A stretch of DNA of 5,195 nt, taken from positions 1 through 5,195 of the forward strand of contig CATPBD010000159.1 of the NCBI GenBank assembly GCA_955652265.1. Reading direction: 5' to 3'. The DNA is from an uncultured Gemmatimonadaceae bacterium. Lineage in GTDB: Bacteria > Gemmatimonadota > Gemmatimonadetes > Gemmatimonadales > Gemmatimonadaceae. Numbering within the stretch: the stretch's first letter is position 1; each line of letters begins with the position of its first letter. Below, in pieces: positions 1-5,195 of this stretch. A program made the translations under genes and the position numbers. The notes under the pieces were generated by a model. The model ran no database searches and was not told where the DNA came from. It was given only the letters and a program-made list of their open reading frames with translations.

Positions 1-447
1 CCGACGATGGAGTACAAGACGCTCCGCTACCCTGGACACGCGCGGATCATGGAAGCGATTCGCGAGCTCGGACTGCTCGATCTGAAGCCGGTGGACGTGA
101 AAGGAATGAAAGTCGTCCCGCGCGATCTCGTCGTCGCCGCGATGGGCCCGCGCCTCACCAAGCCGGACGCGTTCGATCTCGTCGCGCTGCGCGTGGTCGC
201 CGAGGGAACCAAGGGCGGGAAGCCAAGGAAAGTCGGCTGGGAGATGGTTGACTACTACGACAAAGAGAACGGCATCAGCGCGATGGAGCGCTCAACGGGC
301 TACTCGTTGTCGATCATCGGGCAAATGCAGGCACGGGGAGAAATCGGAAAGGCCGGGGTGTTCACTCCCGACGAAGCGATTCCCGCCCAGAAGTACATCG
401 CCGAGCTCGCGAAAAGGGGCGTGGTGATCAAGAAAATGAAGTCTTGA
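1..447 (+). CDS. Saccharopine dehydrogenase family protein, C-terminal part (5' partial)
   Basis: The reading frame is open from base 1 and ends at TGA 445-447, so the window holds about 148 residues of a longer protein; the family is usually around 390-450 residues. The Met at base 7 is internal, not the start. The visible part opens with the motif YKTLRYPGHARIMEAIRELG, which is characteristic of the C-terminal region of the saccharopine dehydrogenase / lysine dehydrogenase-like family. A segment with DLVALRVVAEG then GWEMVDYYDKENGISAMERSTGYS follows, and the protein ends in a basic tail (VVIKKMKS). Family members are soluble NAD(P)-dependent oxidoreductases of lysine metabolism (saccharopine or lysine dehydrogenases) or carboxynorspermidine synthases. 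The N-terminal Rossmann fold that would bind the nucleotide is outside the window, so the exact substrate cannot be decided. No partner gene is visible; the next gene is convergent. Family call confident, reaction uncertain. Confidence 0.85.
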   Translation, partial: PTMEYKTLRYPGHARIMEAIRELGLLDLKPVDVKGMKVVPRDLVVAAMGPRLTKPDAFDLVALRVVAEGTKGGKPRKVGWEMVDYYDKENGISAMERSTGYSLSIIGQMQARGEIGKAGVFTPDEAIPAQKYIAELAKRGVVIKKMKS

Positions 448-497
448 ACCGCAACTGGCGGTGGAAACTGACAACTGTGACCTGACAACTGCAACTG
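443..497 (+). repeat. Left CAACTG cluster with a 10-bp direct repeat
   Basis: CTGACAACTG occurs at 468-477 and again at 482-491, and CAACTG is present four times between 452 and 497. The cluster begins across the stop codon of the first gene: 443-457 is the inverted counterpart of 672-686 with one mismatch. In the same way 466-476 matches 685-695 inverted (11 of 11), and 489-500 matches 703-714 inverted (11 of 12). Confidence 0.7.
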
Positions 498-678
498 AAC
501 ATGCTGGAGTTGCCAGTAGCTAAGATTTCAGTTTGTTAGTTCACTACGTCCGGACTTTACCGGCGCGCTTCAGGGTACAGGCAAAAGCCTGTGCCTTAAG
601 ACTACTGAGGGAAGTCTGGGCGTCGTGAACTAATCAACTGGCATCTACGCCACCGATAACGCCCGCCTGTTCAGTTGC
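491..678. repeat. 188-nt imperfect palindrome with a central hairpin
   Basis: Bases 491-557 and 612-678 are two 67-nt arms that align without gaps as an inverted repeat. I count about 51 of 67 Watson-Crick matches by eye. Perfect blocks are 491-501 with 668-678, 536-544 with 625-633, and 553-557 with 612-616. In the middle, 574-582 pairs with 587-595 (eight Watson-Crick pairs and one G-T) around an AAAA loop. Between arms and hairpin lie two 16-nt, poorly paired stretches (558-573 and 596-611). The outer arms and inner hairpin share the same centre (584/585), so this is one symmetric structure rather than chance pairs. It could be a MITE-like or REP-like palindromic element, or a transcribed long hairpin. 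I do not recognise a named family. Confidence 0.75.
574..595. terminator. Central hairpin, possible bidirectional transcription terminator
   Basis: A 9-bp stem (574-582 with 587-595, one G-T pair) closes an AAAA loop at 583-586 between two convergent genes, the position expected of a shared terminator. There is no long T run after the stem on either strand (TTAAG follows on the + strand), so a classic intrinsic terminator is not shown. The surrounding longer palindrome could supply extra stem strength. Termination is an inference from position and structure. Confidence 0.35.
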
Positions 679-714
679 GGTTGAAGTTGTCAGTTCCTGC
701 TTCTTCAGTTGCAG
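672..714 (-). repeat. Right CAGTTG cluster, inverted counterpart of the left cluster
   Basis: This stretch carries CAGTTG at 672-677 and 706-711 and AGTTGTCAGTT at 685-695. Each is the reverse complement of a block in the left cluster at 443-500. The order of blocks is shuffled relative to the left side, which suggests repeated short duplication rather than one clean inverted repeat. Confidence 0.65.
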
Positions 715-726
715 CTACTCCGTCCC

Positions 727-1143
727 TTAGTGCTCAGCCAACAGATAAATCGCGCTCAGCACGAGAAGAAAGTACGGAACGAGCGCCGCCGCCCCGACGT
801 AATCCCTCGCCACGCGCTGTCCGAAGAAAAGCGCGCACAGGTTGATCGCCCCGACGACGGCGCCCAGGAATGCGACCGTGGGATCGCGCGTGAGGATCAA
901 CACCACGCAACCCATTCCGCTCAGCGCGCCGGCAGACACTTCCAGAATCGTGATCACCACGAACATCACTCCGACTGTCCCGGCCAGCGGGCTCTTCGCA
1001 AAATGCTGGTCGAGGTACGCGCGGTTTCCCCGACGATCCACCACCTTGTCGATTCCCGATTGCAGGAACAAGATTGCGAGGAACGCCGACACGAGTATCT
1101 GCAGAATGTACGAGGCAGTCTCGGGCGAGTTCACGTTTGACAT
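727..1143 (-). CDS. DoxX-like four-helix integral membrane protein
   Basis: The 138-residue protein has four hydrophobic segments at about residues 12-30, 53-72, 77-107 (long, with a polar RDP break near 86-88) and 115-135, so it is an inner-membrane protein. The pattern FLQSGIDKVVDRRGN after the first helix, followed by a short loop with HFAKSPLAGTVG leading into the second, resembles DoxX-family membrane proteins. These are poorly characterised; some members are linked to thiosulfate:quinone oxidoreductase or to redox stress, but nothing here points to a particular reaction. The ATG (complement of 1141-1143) is the natural start, since the first helix begins about ten residues in. No clear Shine-Dalgarno precedes it, but a promoter-like TACAAT lies 6 nt upstream. 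The gene is divergent from the transpeptidase gene and convergent with the first gene, so it is probably transcribed alone. Confidence 0.7.
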   Translation of the reverse strand: MSNVNSPETASYILQILVSAFLAILFLQSGIDKVVDRRGNRAYLDQHFAKSPLAGTVGVMFVVITILEVSAGALSGMGCVVLILTRDPTVAFLGAVVGAINLCALFFGQRVARDYVGAAALVPYFLLVLSAIYLLAEH

Positions 1144-1149
1144 GGAGTT

Positions 1150-1179
1150 ATTGTATCACTGTCGAGGCAAAACTGTCCA
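1150..1179 (-). promoter_or_regulatory. Candidate promoter of the DoxX-like gene, near-leaderless
   Basis: On the minus strand, TACAAT (complement of 1150-1155) is a good -10 hexamer. TGGACA (complement of 1174-1179) lies 18 nt upstream as a partial -35, with TTGGAC one base further out. Transcription would start about at the ATG at 1143, which would explain the lack of a ribosome-binding site. This is inference from hexamer match and spacing. Confidence 0.4.
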
Positions 1180-1192
1180 ATTCCCGCGGCCG

Positions 1193-1252
1193 ATGATTCA
1201 CTGGAATAGAGCGAAGTCCGTAGTTGTTGCTGTCCTTTGCGTTCTTGGCTGT
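1193..1252 (+). other. Predicted lipoprotein signal peptide of the transpeptidase
   Basis: Residues 1-20 have an n-region with Arg6 and Lys8, a hydrophobic core (about residues 9-18), and VLGC ending at Cys20. Leu at -2 is not the commonest lipobox residue there, so signal peptidase II cleavage is likely rather than certain. If it is not a lipoprotein, the same segment would serve as a membrane anchor. Confidence 0.6.
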
Positions 1253-1969
1253 CGGCCGCAAATGGAAGTGAGCCCGCGTGCGCTGCTCGACACCTCGGAC
1301 CAGCTCGTGGTGGTGATTACCCCCACTTGGACCTCGACGACCGGGACCGTACAGCGCTACGAGCGCGCAACGCCGGCGTCGGAGTGGCGATCGCTCGAGC
1401 CCGCGATTCCGGTTGTGGTTGGGCGCACCGGCATCGCCTGGGGCATAGGGTTCGACGGCGTTTCATCCGATGGCCCACACAAGCACGAAGGCGACGGGAA
1501 GGCACCGGCTGGAATCTTTCCACTCGACACCGCGTTCGGTTTCGCCCCGCGCGACTCGGTGCAGAACGTGAAGCTGCCTTACGTTCAATTGCTGCCCACT
1601 ACGGACTGCGTGGATCACACTGCCTCTGCTCACTACAATACCGTCGTCGACAGGGCGTCAGTTCCGCGCGTCGATTGGAACAGCGCCGAGCACATGCGGC
1701 AGGTCGCGCAGTACAAGATTGGAGTGATCGTCGGATACAATGCCGCACCGCCGGTGAAAGGACGGGGCTCCTGCATCTTTCTCCACATCTGGGCCGGGCC
1801 GGATTCGCACACCGCGGGCTGCACGGCGTTCGACGAGGCGAAGCTGCGTGACGTGATGATGTGGCTGGATCCCGCGAAGCGACCCCTGCTCGTCCAGCTC
1901 ACTGCGGACGACTATCGAAACTTGCGAGCCGGATGGAAGCTTCCGACACTCGACCTGCGGACGATCTAG
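1193..1969 (+). CDS. L,D-transpeptidase (YkuD/ErfK-like) domain lipoprotein
   Basis: The 258-residue protein starts with a basic residue stretch and hydrophobic core ending in VLGC (residues 17-20), a plausible lipobox, so a lipoprotein anchored by Cys20 is likely. The body matches the YkuD-like L,D-transpeptidase family (COG3786 type): GIAWGIGFDG, then KHEGDGKAPAGIFPLDTAFG, then DCVDH...HYNTVVD around residues 138-153, then IFLHIW with His198 and SHTAGC with Cys210. In the family this His and Cys are the catalytic pair that forms or remodels 3-3 peptide cross-links in peptidoglycan, or attaches proteins to it, so action in the periplasm is expected. Extra cysteines at about 139 and 194 could form a disulfide. 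The ATG at 1193 is chosen because it places the signal peptide at the N-terminus; ATG 1142 would add 17 residues in front of it. No clear ribosome-binding site is seen. Its TAG overlaps the stop of the convergent receptor gene. Confidence 0.83.
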   Translation: MIHWNRAKSVVVAVLCVLGCRPQMEVSPRALLDTSDQLVVVITPTWTSTTGTVQRYERATPASEWRSLEPAIPVVVGRTGIAWGIGFDGVSSDGPHKHEGDGKAPAGIFPLDTAFGFAPRDSVQNVKLPYVQLLPTTDCVDHTASAHYNTVVDRASVPRVDWNSAEHMRQVAQYKIGVIVGYNAAPPVKGRGSCIFLHIWAGPDSHTAGCTAFDEAKLRDVMMWLDPAKRPLLVQLTADDYRNLRAGWKLPTLDLRTI

Positions 1970-4437
1970 AGTCTCGCCTTCAACCCGAAGCTGAGAGTCC
2001 TGCCAGGTACCACCGTGATGTTGTCCGGCTCGCCATGCTGGCGGTTGAGGAGGTTCTCACCGCTCAACGTAAAGGCGATTCCGCGGAAAAGATTCCGTCC
2101 GATGCTCGCGCGCAAGCGCGTCACACCGCTGTACTGGAGCCAGTAATTCCGTAACTGCTGGCCGACGAGTGCGGCATCGGTTTGCGTGGAATTCGAGAAT
2201 GCCCCCGCGAGCGCCACTCGATCGTAGTTGATCCAGTCCCACGAACGTGAGGCAGTTAGCGACCCCGCCCAGCTCGCGCCCACCGTCGCCGCCGTGATGC
2301 TTCCGGTTCTCGCCGGCACCTCGAGCATTCTGTCGCCGACCTGCAGATCGCCCGTGTATCCTCTCGCCACCTGGCGCACTCTGCTGTCGACCGTCGAGAA
2401 AGTTCCCGCCAGCGAGAGCGCCGCGACCGTCACATCGCTTTTCAGCTCCCACCCGCGATTCGAGATTTCGCCGACATTTTGAAGCGCGTACGCGATGTGA
2501 CGATCTTCAGGACGCACGGCCTGCCATGCCGGCGGGGCCTGCGTGCGTGGACTCGAATACTCGTAGGCCACGCGCTGAATGAGGCCGGATGCGAGCTGGT
2601 CGAACCGGGTGACCTGCAGTCCGAAAGATTTTCCGAGGAAGAAATCCATCCCGGCTTCTATTCCGGATTGCTCCTCGGGCGACAGGCTGAGCTGATGCGC
2701 CTGCCCGCGCGGATCGAACCACGCGGTCTCTCGCGCAGCTGTAGCTGCCGGACGAATCCCCCGCCCATAAGCTGAGCGCAGCTTTATCGTCAGCGGGCCA
2801 TAATCGCGGAGCATTGCAGCGCCGATCATCGGCAGAACGGAGGTAGTGCTGTTGCCGATCACATCATTCCGCTCAACGCGCAGACCTCCCGTGAGATAAG
2901 CGGCGTCACGCCATGACACATTTGCCTGCGTCACGCCCGCCATCGTCCGGCGCTGTATGACAGACTGGGCCACCTGGGCCGTAAGAGTGTCGACCTGCGG
3001 CTTGTAGTCGAGCAGTGAGCCTTCTCCAGCAAATGTGAGAGTCGCACCAACGCTCTCGGCATCGCCGAGCTGCGCCACACTGCTGGCGCGGAGAGTAGTC
3101 AGATTCGCGCTTCCGCCAGCGGTTCCCAGGTCCGGCCCGGTCGCGGATGGAAGGGGCGTGTTGTAATCAGCGAGATTCGACAGGCGACTCGCGTCAAAAC
3201 CCGCGACGAGCGCGTGGGTCCAACGCTCGCTCTGAATGATCGTCGCGCTAGCGCCCACGGTGTACTCGCGCACCGATTCCGGAGTGGTCAAGCCCGCGCG
3301 AGTCGCACTGACCGAATCGCGAAAAAGCGGACTGAAGGGATCCGCCGAGCGGCTGTCGAACGCCCTTCCGGTGGCTGTCGCTATCAATTTCGAGCGCACC
3401 AGTCGAAATCCAGCGGTCCCGGTCTCGTGCCTCACGAATGCGCCGGGAACGTATGCTCCGACTCCGCCCGAGGTTAAGCTCACGCTGCCGGACTGTGCAC
3501 TCGATCCACCGCGAATTGTCACCGCATGATCCTGAGTAACCGCGGATCGAGGCACATACGCACTGGAGGCTGCGCCAACAGCCGACCGCACCTCCGCGCT
3601 CGGCGCGCCGTCGGTGCCGTCGTGCCGTGTCACAATGTTGATCACGCCGCTGATGGCGTCGGTTCCGTACAGCGCGGCACCCTGCGGTCCCCGGATGATC
3701 TCGATCCGTTCGACGGTCTCGGGAGTGAGCTGCGTGATCAGCAGCGGATTCGCCAGCTCGATTCCGTCGACATAGATCTTGGGGTAGCTCGCGCCGAACG
3801 AGCTAGTGCCGCGAATGCTTCCATAATGTGCGAGCAAGGATGTCGGAGGGGTTTGCCAGAGCCATAAGCCCGGCACCGCATCACTCAACGCCTGTGCGAA
3901 GTTCCCATCGGAGTACCGCGAGAGCTGCGATCCATTGACGACGTTCATTGCGATGGTCAGCCGCCGAGCGGGGGCTTCGATCGCACTGCCGGTGACGACG
4001 ACGCGATCCAGCACTCTTGGGGGGCGCTCCAGCTCGTCACTCTTTTGAAGTGGCTGTAACGGCGAGAGAACTACGTGGTCCCCGCCCGCGGTCACGGGCA
4101 GCACAGAAGTTCCGCGCAGCAGAAGCCCCAGCGCTTCGCCGAGAAAAGTCGAATCGAACGAAGCGCATACTCTGTTGTCGAGAGGGATCGACTCCGTTGC
4201 GTACGAGAGGCGGACGCCACTCTCAGCGGAAACTCGGTCGAGCGCCTCTCGAAGCGAGATGTCGCGCGCGTGCAAGGAGACGCGGCGGTCAAGCGGGGGA
4301 TTCCACGTCGTCAATGAAACGAGGAACTCGTGTGAGGGCGAGCAGACTGACTGGGCCTGCGCACTCGACCACAAGAGTAACGGCGCGCCGATCAGCAGGA
4401 CCTTCGTGAGATGACGCGAAAGCACGGGCGCGTTCAC
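1966..4437 (-). CDS. TonB-dependent outer-membrane receptor with STN signalling domain (FecA-like transducer)
   Basis: Outer-membrane active transporter, energised by TonB, with the extra N-terminal domain of receptors that also signal to a FecR regulator. From a GTG start at 4437 the protein has 823 residues. A signal peptide (residues 1-28, hydrophobic VLLIGAPLLLW core, cleavage after AQA) comes first. An STN domain follows at about 50-125 (VSLHARDISLREALDRVSAESGVRLSYA...), then a TonB-box-like VLDRVVVTGSA near 142-152. The plug lies at about 158-270 with IRGTSSFG, KIYVDGIEL and ERIEIIRGPQGAALYGTDAISGVINIVT. A beta-barrel runs to the C-terminus, ending GENLLNRQ...PGRTLSFGLKARL. The last residue is Leu, not the usual Phe. 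The GTG is preferred because it puts the signal peptide at the N-terminus and lies 13 nt after the FecR stop. An ATG at 4566 would add 43 residues and overlap FecR by 116 nt. Ligand unknown: iron chelate by analogy only. Confidence 0.9.
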   Translation of the reverse strand: MNAPVLSRHLTKVLLIGAPLLLWSSAQAQSVCSPSHEFLVSLTTWNPPLDRRVSLHARDISLREALDRVSAESGVRLSYATESIPLDNRVCASFDSTFLGEALGLLLRGTSVLPVTAGGDHVVLSPLQPLQKSDELERPPRVLDRVVVTGSAIEAPARRLTIAMNVVNGSQLSRYSDGNFAQALSDAVPGLWLWQTPPTSLLAHYGSIRGTSSFGASYPKIYVDGIELANPLLITQLTPETVERIEIIRGPQGAALYGTDAISGVINIVTRHDGTDGAPSAEVRSAVGAASSAYVPRSAVTQDHAVTIRGGSSAQSGSVSLTSGGVGAYVPGAFVRHETGTAGFRLVRSKLIATATGRAFDSRSADPFSPLFRDSVSATRAGLTTPESVREYTVGASATIIQSERWTHALVAGFDASRLSNLADYNTPLPSATGPDLGTAGGSANLTTLRASSVAQLGDAESVGATLTFAGEGSLLDYKPQVDTLTAQVAQSVIQRRTMAGVTQANVSWRDAAYLTGGLRVERNDVIGNSTTSVLPMIGAAMLRDYGPLTIKLRSAYGRGIRPAATAARETAWFDPRGQAHQLSLSPEEQSGIEAGMDFFLGKSFGLQVTRFDQLASGLIQRVAYEYSSPRTQAPPAWQAVRPEDRHIAYALQNVGEISNRGWELKSDVTVAALSLAGTFSTVDSRVRQVARGYTGDLQVGDRMLEVPARTGSITAATVGASWAGSLTASRSWDWINYDRVALAGAFSNSTQTDAALVGQQLRNYWLQYSGVTRLRASIGRNLFRGIAFTLSGENLLNRQHGEPDNITVVPGRTLSFGLKARL
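4354..4437 (-). other. Sec signal peptide of the TonB-dependent receptor
   Basis: Residues 1-28 from the GTG start show Arg, His and Lys in the n-region, a hydrophobic core VLLIGAPLLLW and an A-Q-A motif before Gln29. This is a textbook signal peptidase I site, and it is the main argument for the GTG start at 4437. Confidence 0.8.
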
Positions 4438-4450
4438 GAGACGATTGAGG

Positions 4451-5195
4451 CTAGCGCCGAATGACGGACGCGTTAGCCCGATATAGAGTTGCGACGTTTC
4501 CTTGTCGCTCGACGCGCGCGCCGAGGGAAAGGGCAATGACGTTGAGAACTCGATCAACCGACTCACCGGAAAAGGATGCCGTCAAGTGCAGGCTCGCCAG
4601 AGATGAATCCGCTACCCTGAGGCGTACTCCGTACCAACGATATAGTTCGGCGCCCACATAGATAAGGGGCGCGTCACGGAATACCAGCCGGCCCTGCACC
4701 CAGGCGAGGTCGTCGGCCGAAACGGCAGAGCGCTCGACCTCCACCAGACCCGTGGGGGCGACTGTGGCGCGATCGCGGGCGCGCAGCACCTCCCCAAGGG
4801 TGCCATCTGTTTCCTTCGGTTTTACGGCTACCGAGCCGGAATCCACGGCAATCCGGACGCCGGCGCTGTCATCGGATTGAATGGCGAACGCGGTCCCAAC
4901 GTCTTGGACCTTCACCGCCCCGGCCTTTACGGTGAACGGATGAGAACCGTCGTGCACGATCCTGAAATATCCATCCCCGTCGAGGGTGACCGATCGGTCG
5001 CCGGAATTGGGATCGACCGTGAGCCGGCTTGCCGGACCCATGACCACTTCCGTTCCGTCAGCCAATCTGAATTGACGTCGCTCGCCAACGGCGGTTGTGA
5101 AAGTCTGGGAGCCCGACGAGGCTTCGGATCGCCGAATGTCGCGCCAGAGAATTCCCCCGCCCACGAGCACGGCCAGCACCGCGGCGGCTCTCAGA
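4451..5195 (-). CDS. FecR-family anti-sigma regulator, membrane and periplasmic part (5' partial)
   Basis: The frame stays open to the right edge, so the cytoplasmic sigma-binding part is missing; a GTG at 5179 falls inside the membrane helix and is not the true start. The visible part (about 248 residues) begins with a transmembrane segment (LRAAAVLAVLVGGGILW). A FecR periplasmic domain follows: TTAVGERRQFRLADGTEVVMG, then VTLDGDGYFRIVHDGSHPFTVKAGAVKVQDVGTAFAI. The C-terminal region has WVQGRLVFRDAPL, AELYRWYGVRLRV and SGESVDRVLNVIALSLGARVERQGNVATLYR, the DUF4974/STN-like tail common in FecR proteins. In the Fec system this periplasmic part senses the receptor's STN domain and controls an ECF sigma factor held at the inner membrane. 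The receptor gene follows after 13 nt, so the two are probably co-transcribed and translationally coupled. The sigma gene would be expected upstream, beyond the window. Confidence 0.88.
   Translation of the reverse strand, partial: LRAAAVLAVLVGGGILWRDIRRSEASSGSQTFTTAVGERRQFRLADGTEVVMGPASRLTVDPNSGDRSVTLDGDGYFRIVHDGSHPFTVKAGAVKVQDVGTAFAIQSDDSAGVRIAVDSGSVAVKPKETDGTLGEVLRARDRATVAPTGLVEVERSAVSADDLAWVQGRLVFRDAPLIYVGAELYRWYGVRLRVADSSLASLHLTASFSGESVDRVLNVIALSLGARVERQGNVATLYRANASVIRR

Larger units (their letters stand above)
448..726. other. Gene-free spacer between convergent genes, rich in CAACTG/CAGTTG motifs
   Basis: I see no credible gene in this 279-bp stretch between the ends of the saccharopine dehydrogenase-like gene (+) and the DoxX-like gene (-). 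It is visibly less GC-rich than the flanking genes. CAACTG occurs at 452-457, 472-477, 486-491, 492-497 and 635-640, and its complement CAGTTG at 672-677 and 706-711. The middle is the large palindrome listed separately. Because both neighbours are transcribed towards it, it is also where both transcripts must end. Confidence 0.8.

Noticed and set aside
443..714. CRISPR array
   Set aside because: The repeated units are only 6-11 bp, irregularly spaced and partly inverted, with no regular spacers and no cas gene in view.
448..726. tRNA or other standard RNA gene in the spacer
   Set aside because: I see no cloverleaf arms or T-arm GTTCRA motif in the right arrangement; the pairing is a single long palindrome.
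448..726. Complete insertion sequence
   Set aside because: There is no transposase frame and no clear target-site duplication at the palindrome ends; a non-autonomous element remains possible and is reported as a finding.
709..1140. 143-residue + strand reading frame opposite the DoxX-like gene
   Set aside because: Its translation is rich in Arg, His, Glu and Gln with no recognisable fold, while the opposite strand encodes a clear four-helix membrane protein; it is a shadow frame.
1137..1165. TTGACA at 1137-1142 as a -35 box for the transpeptidase gene
   Set aside because: The hexamer is perfect, but at 16-18 nt spacing there is no acceptable -10 (the sequence is around CTGTCGA), so I do not call a promoter.
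842..1192. Long N-terminal extension of the transpeptidase frame back to an ATG at 842
   Set aside because: It lies opposite the DoxX-like gene, shows no domain, and would bury the lipoprotein signal peptide more than 100 residues inside the protein.
4017..4409. + strand reading frames opposite the receptor's N-terminal region
   Set aside because: They are Arg-rich, low-complexity translations opposite a region with a clear signal peptide and STN domain; they arise from GC-rich codon use.

Overview
The window looks like chromosomal DNA from a high-GC, Gram-negative bacterium. The evidence is an outer-membrane TonB-dependent receptor with an N-terminal signalling domain, a FecR-type anti-sigma regulator, a probable lipoprotein of the YkuD-like L,D-transpeptidase type, and a DoxX-like membrane protein. 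The mix of genes and the CAACTG-rich spacer remind me of soil Gemmatimonadota or neighbouring phyla. That placement is an inference from gene content, not something the sequence proves.

Layout from left to right. (1) 1-447, + strand: the C-terminal part of a saccharopine dehydrogenase-family oxidoreductase, cut by the window edge. (2) 448-726: a gene-free spacer between convergent genes. It is filled by CAACTG/CAGTTG motifs and a large imperfect palindrome (491-678) whose outer arms and central hairpin share one centre. (3) 727-1143, - strand: a small four-helix DoxX-like membrane protein with a plausible near-leaderless promoter. (4) 1193-1969, + strand: a predicted lipoprotein with an L,D-transpeptidase (YkuD/ErfK-like) domain, divergent from the DoxX-like gene. 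(5) 1966-4437, - strand: a TonB-dependent outer-membrane receptor with signal peptide, STN domain, TonB box, plug and barrel. Its stop codon overlaps that of the transpeptidase gene within one CTAG. (6) 4451-5195, - strand: the membrane and periplasmic part of a FecR-like anti-sigma regulator, cut by the right edge. It lies directly upstream of the receptor gene with a 13-nt gap.

Genes 5 and 6 form the clearest functional unit, a Fec-type cell-surface signalling cassette. In the known system, the loaded receptor uses its periplasmic STN domain to contact FecR, which then releases an ECF sigma factor. The sigma gene would be expected just beyond the right edge but is not in view. The ligand cannot be told from sequence alone. 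The other three genes show no obvious link to this cassette. The most unusual non-coding feature is the 188-nt palindrome at 491-678.
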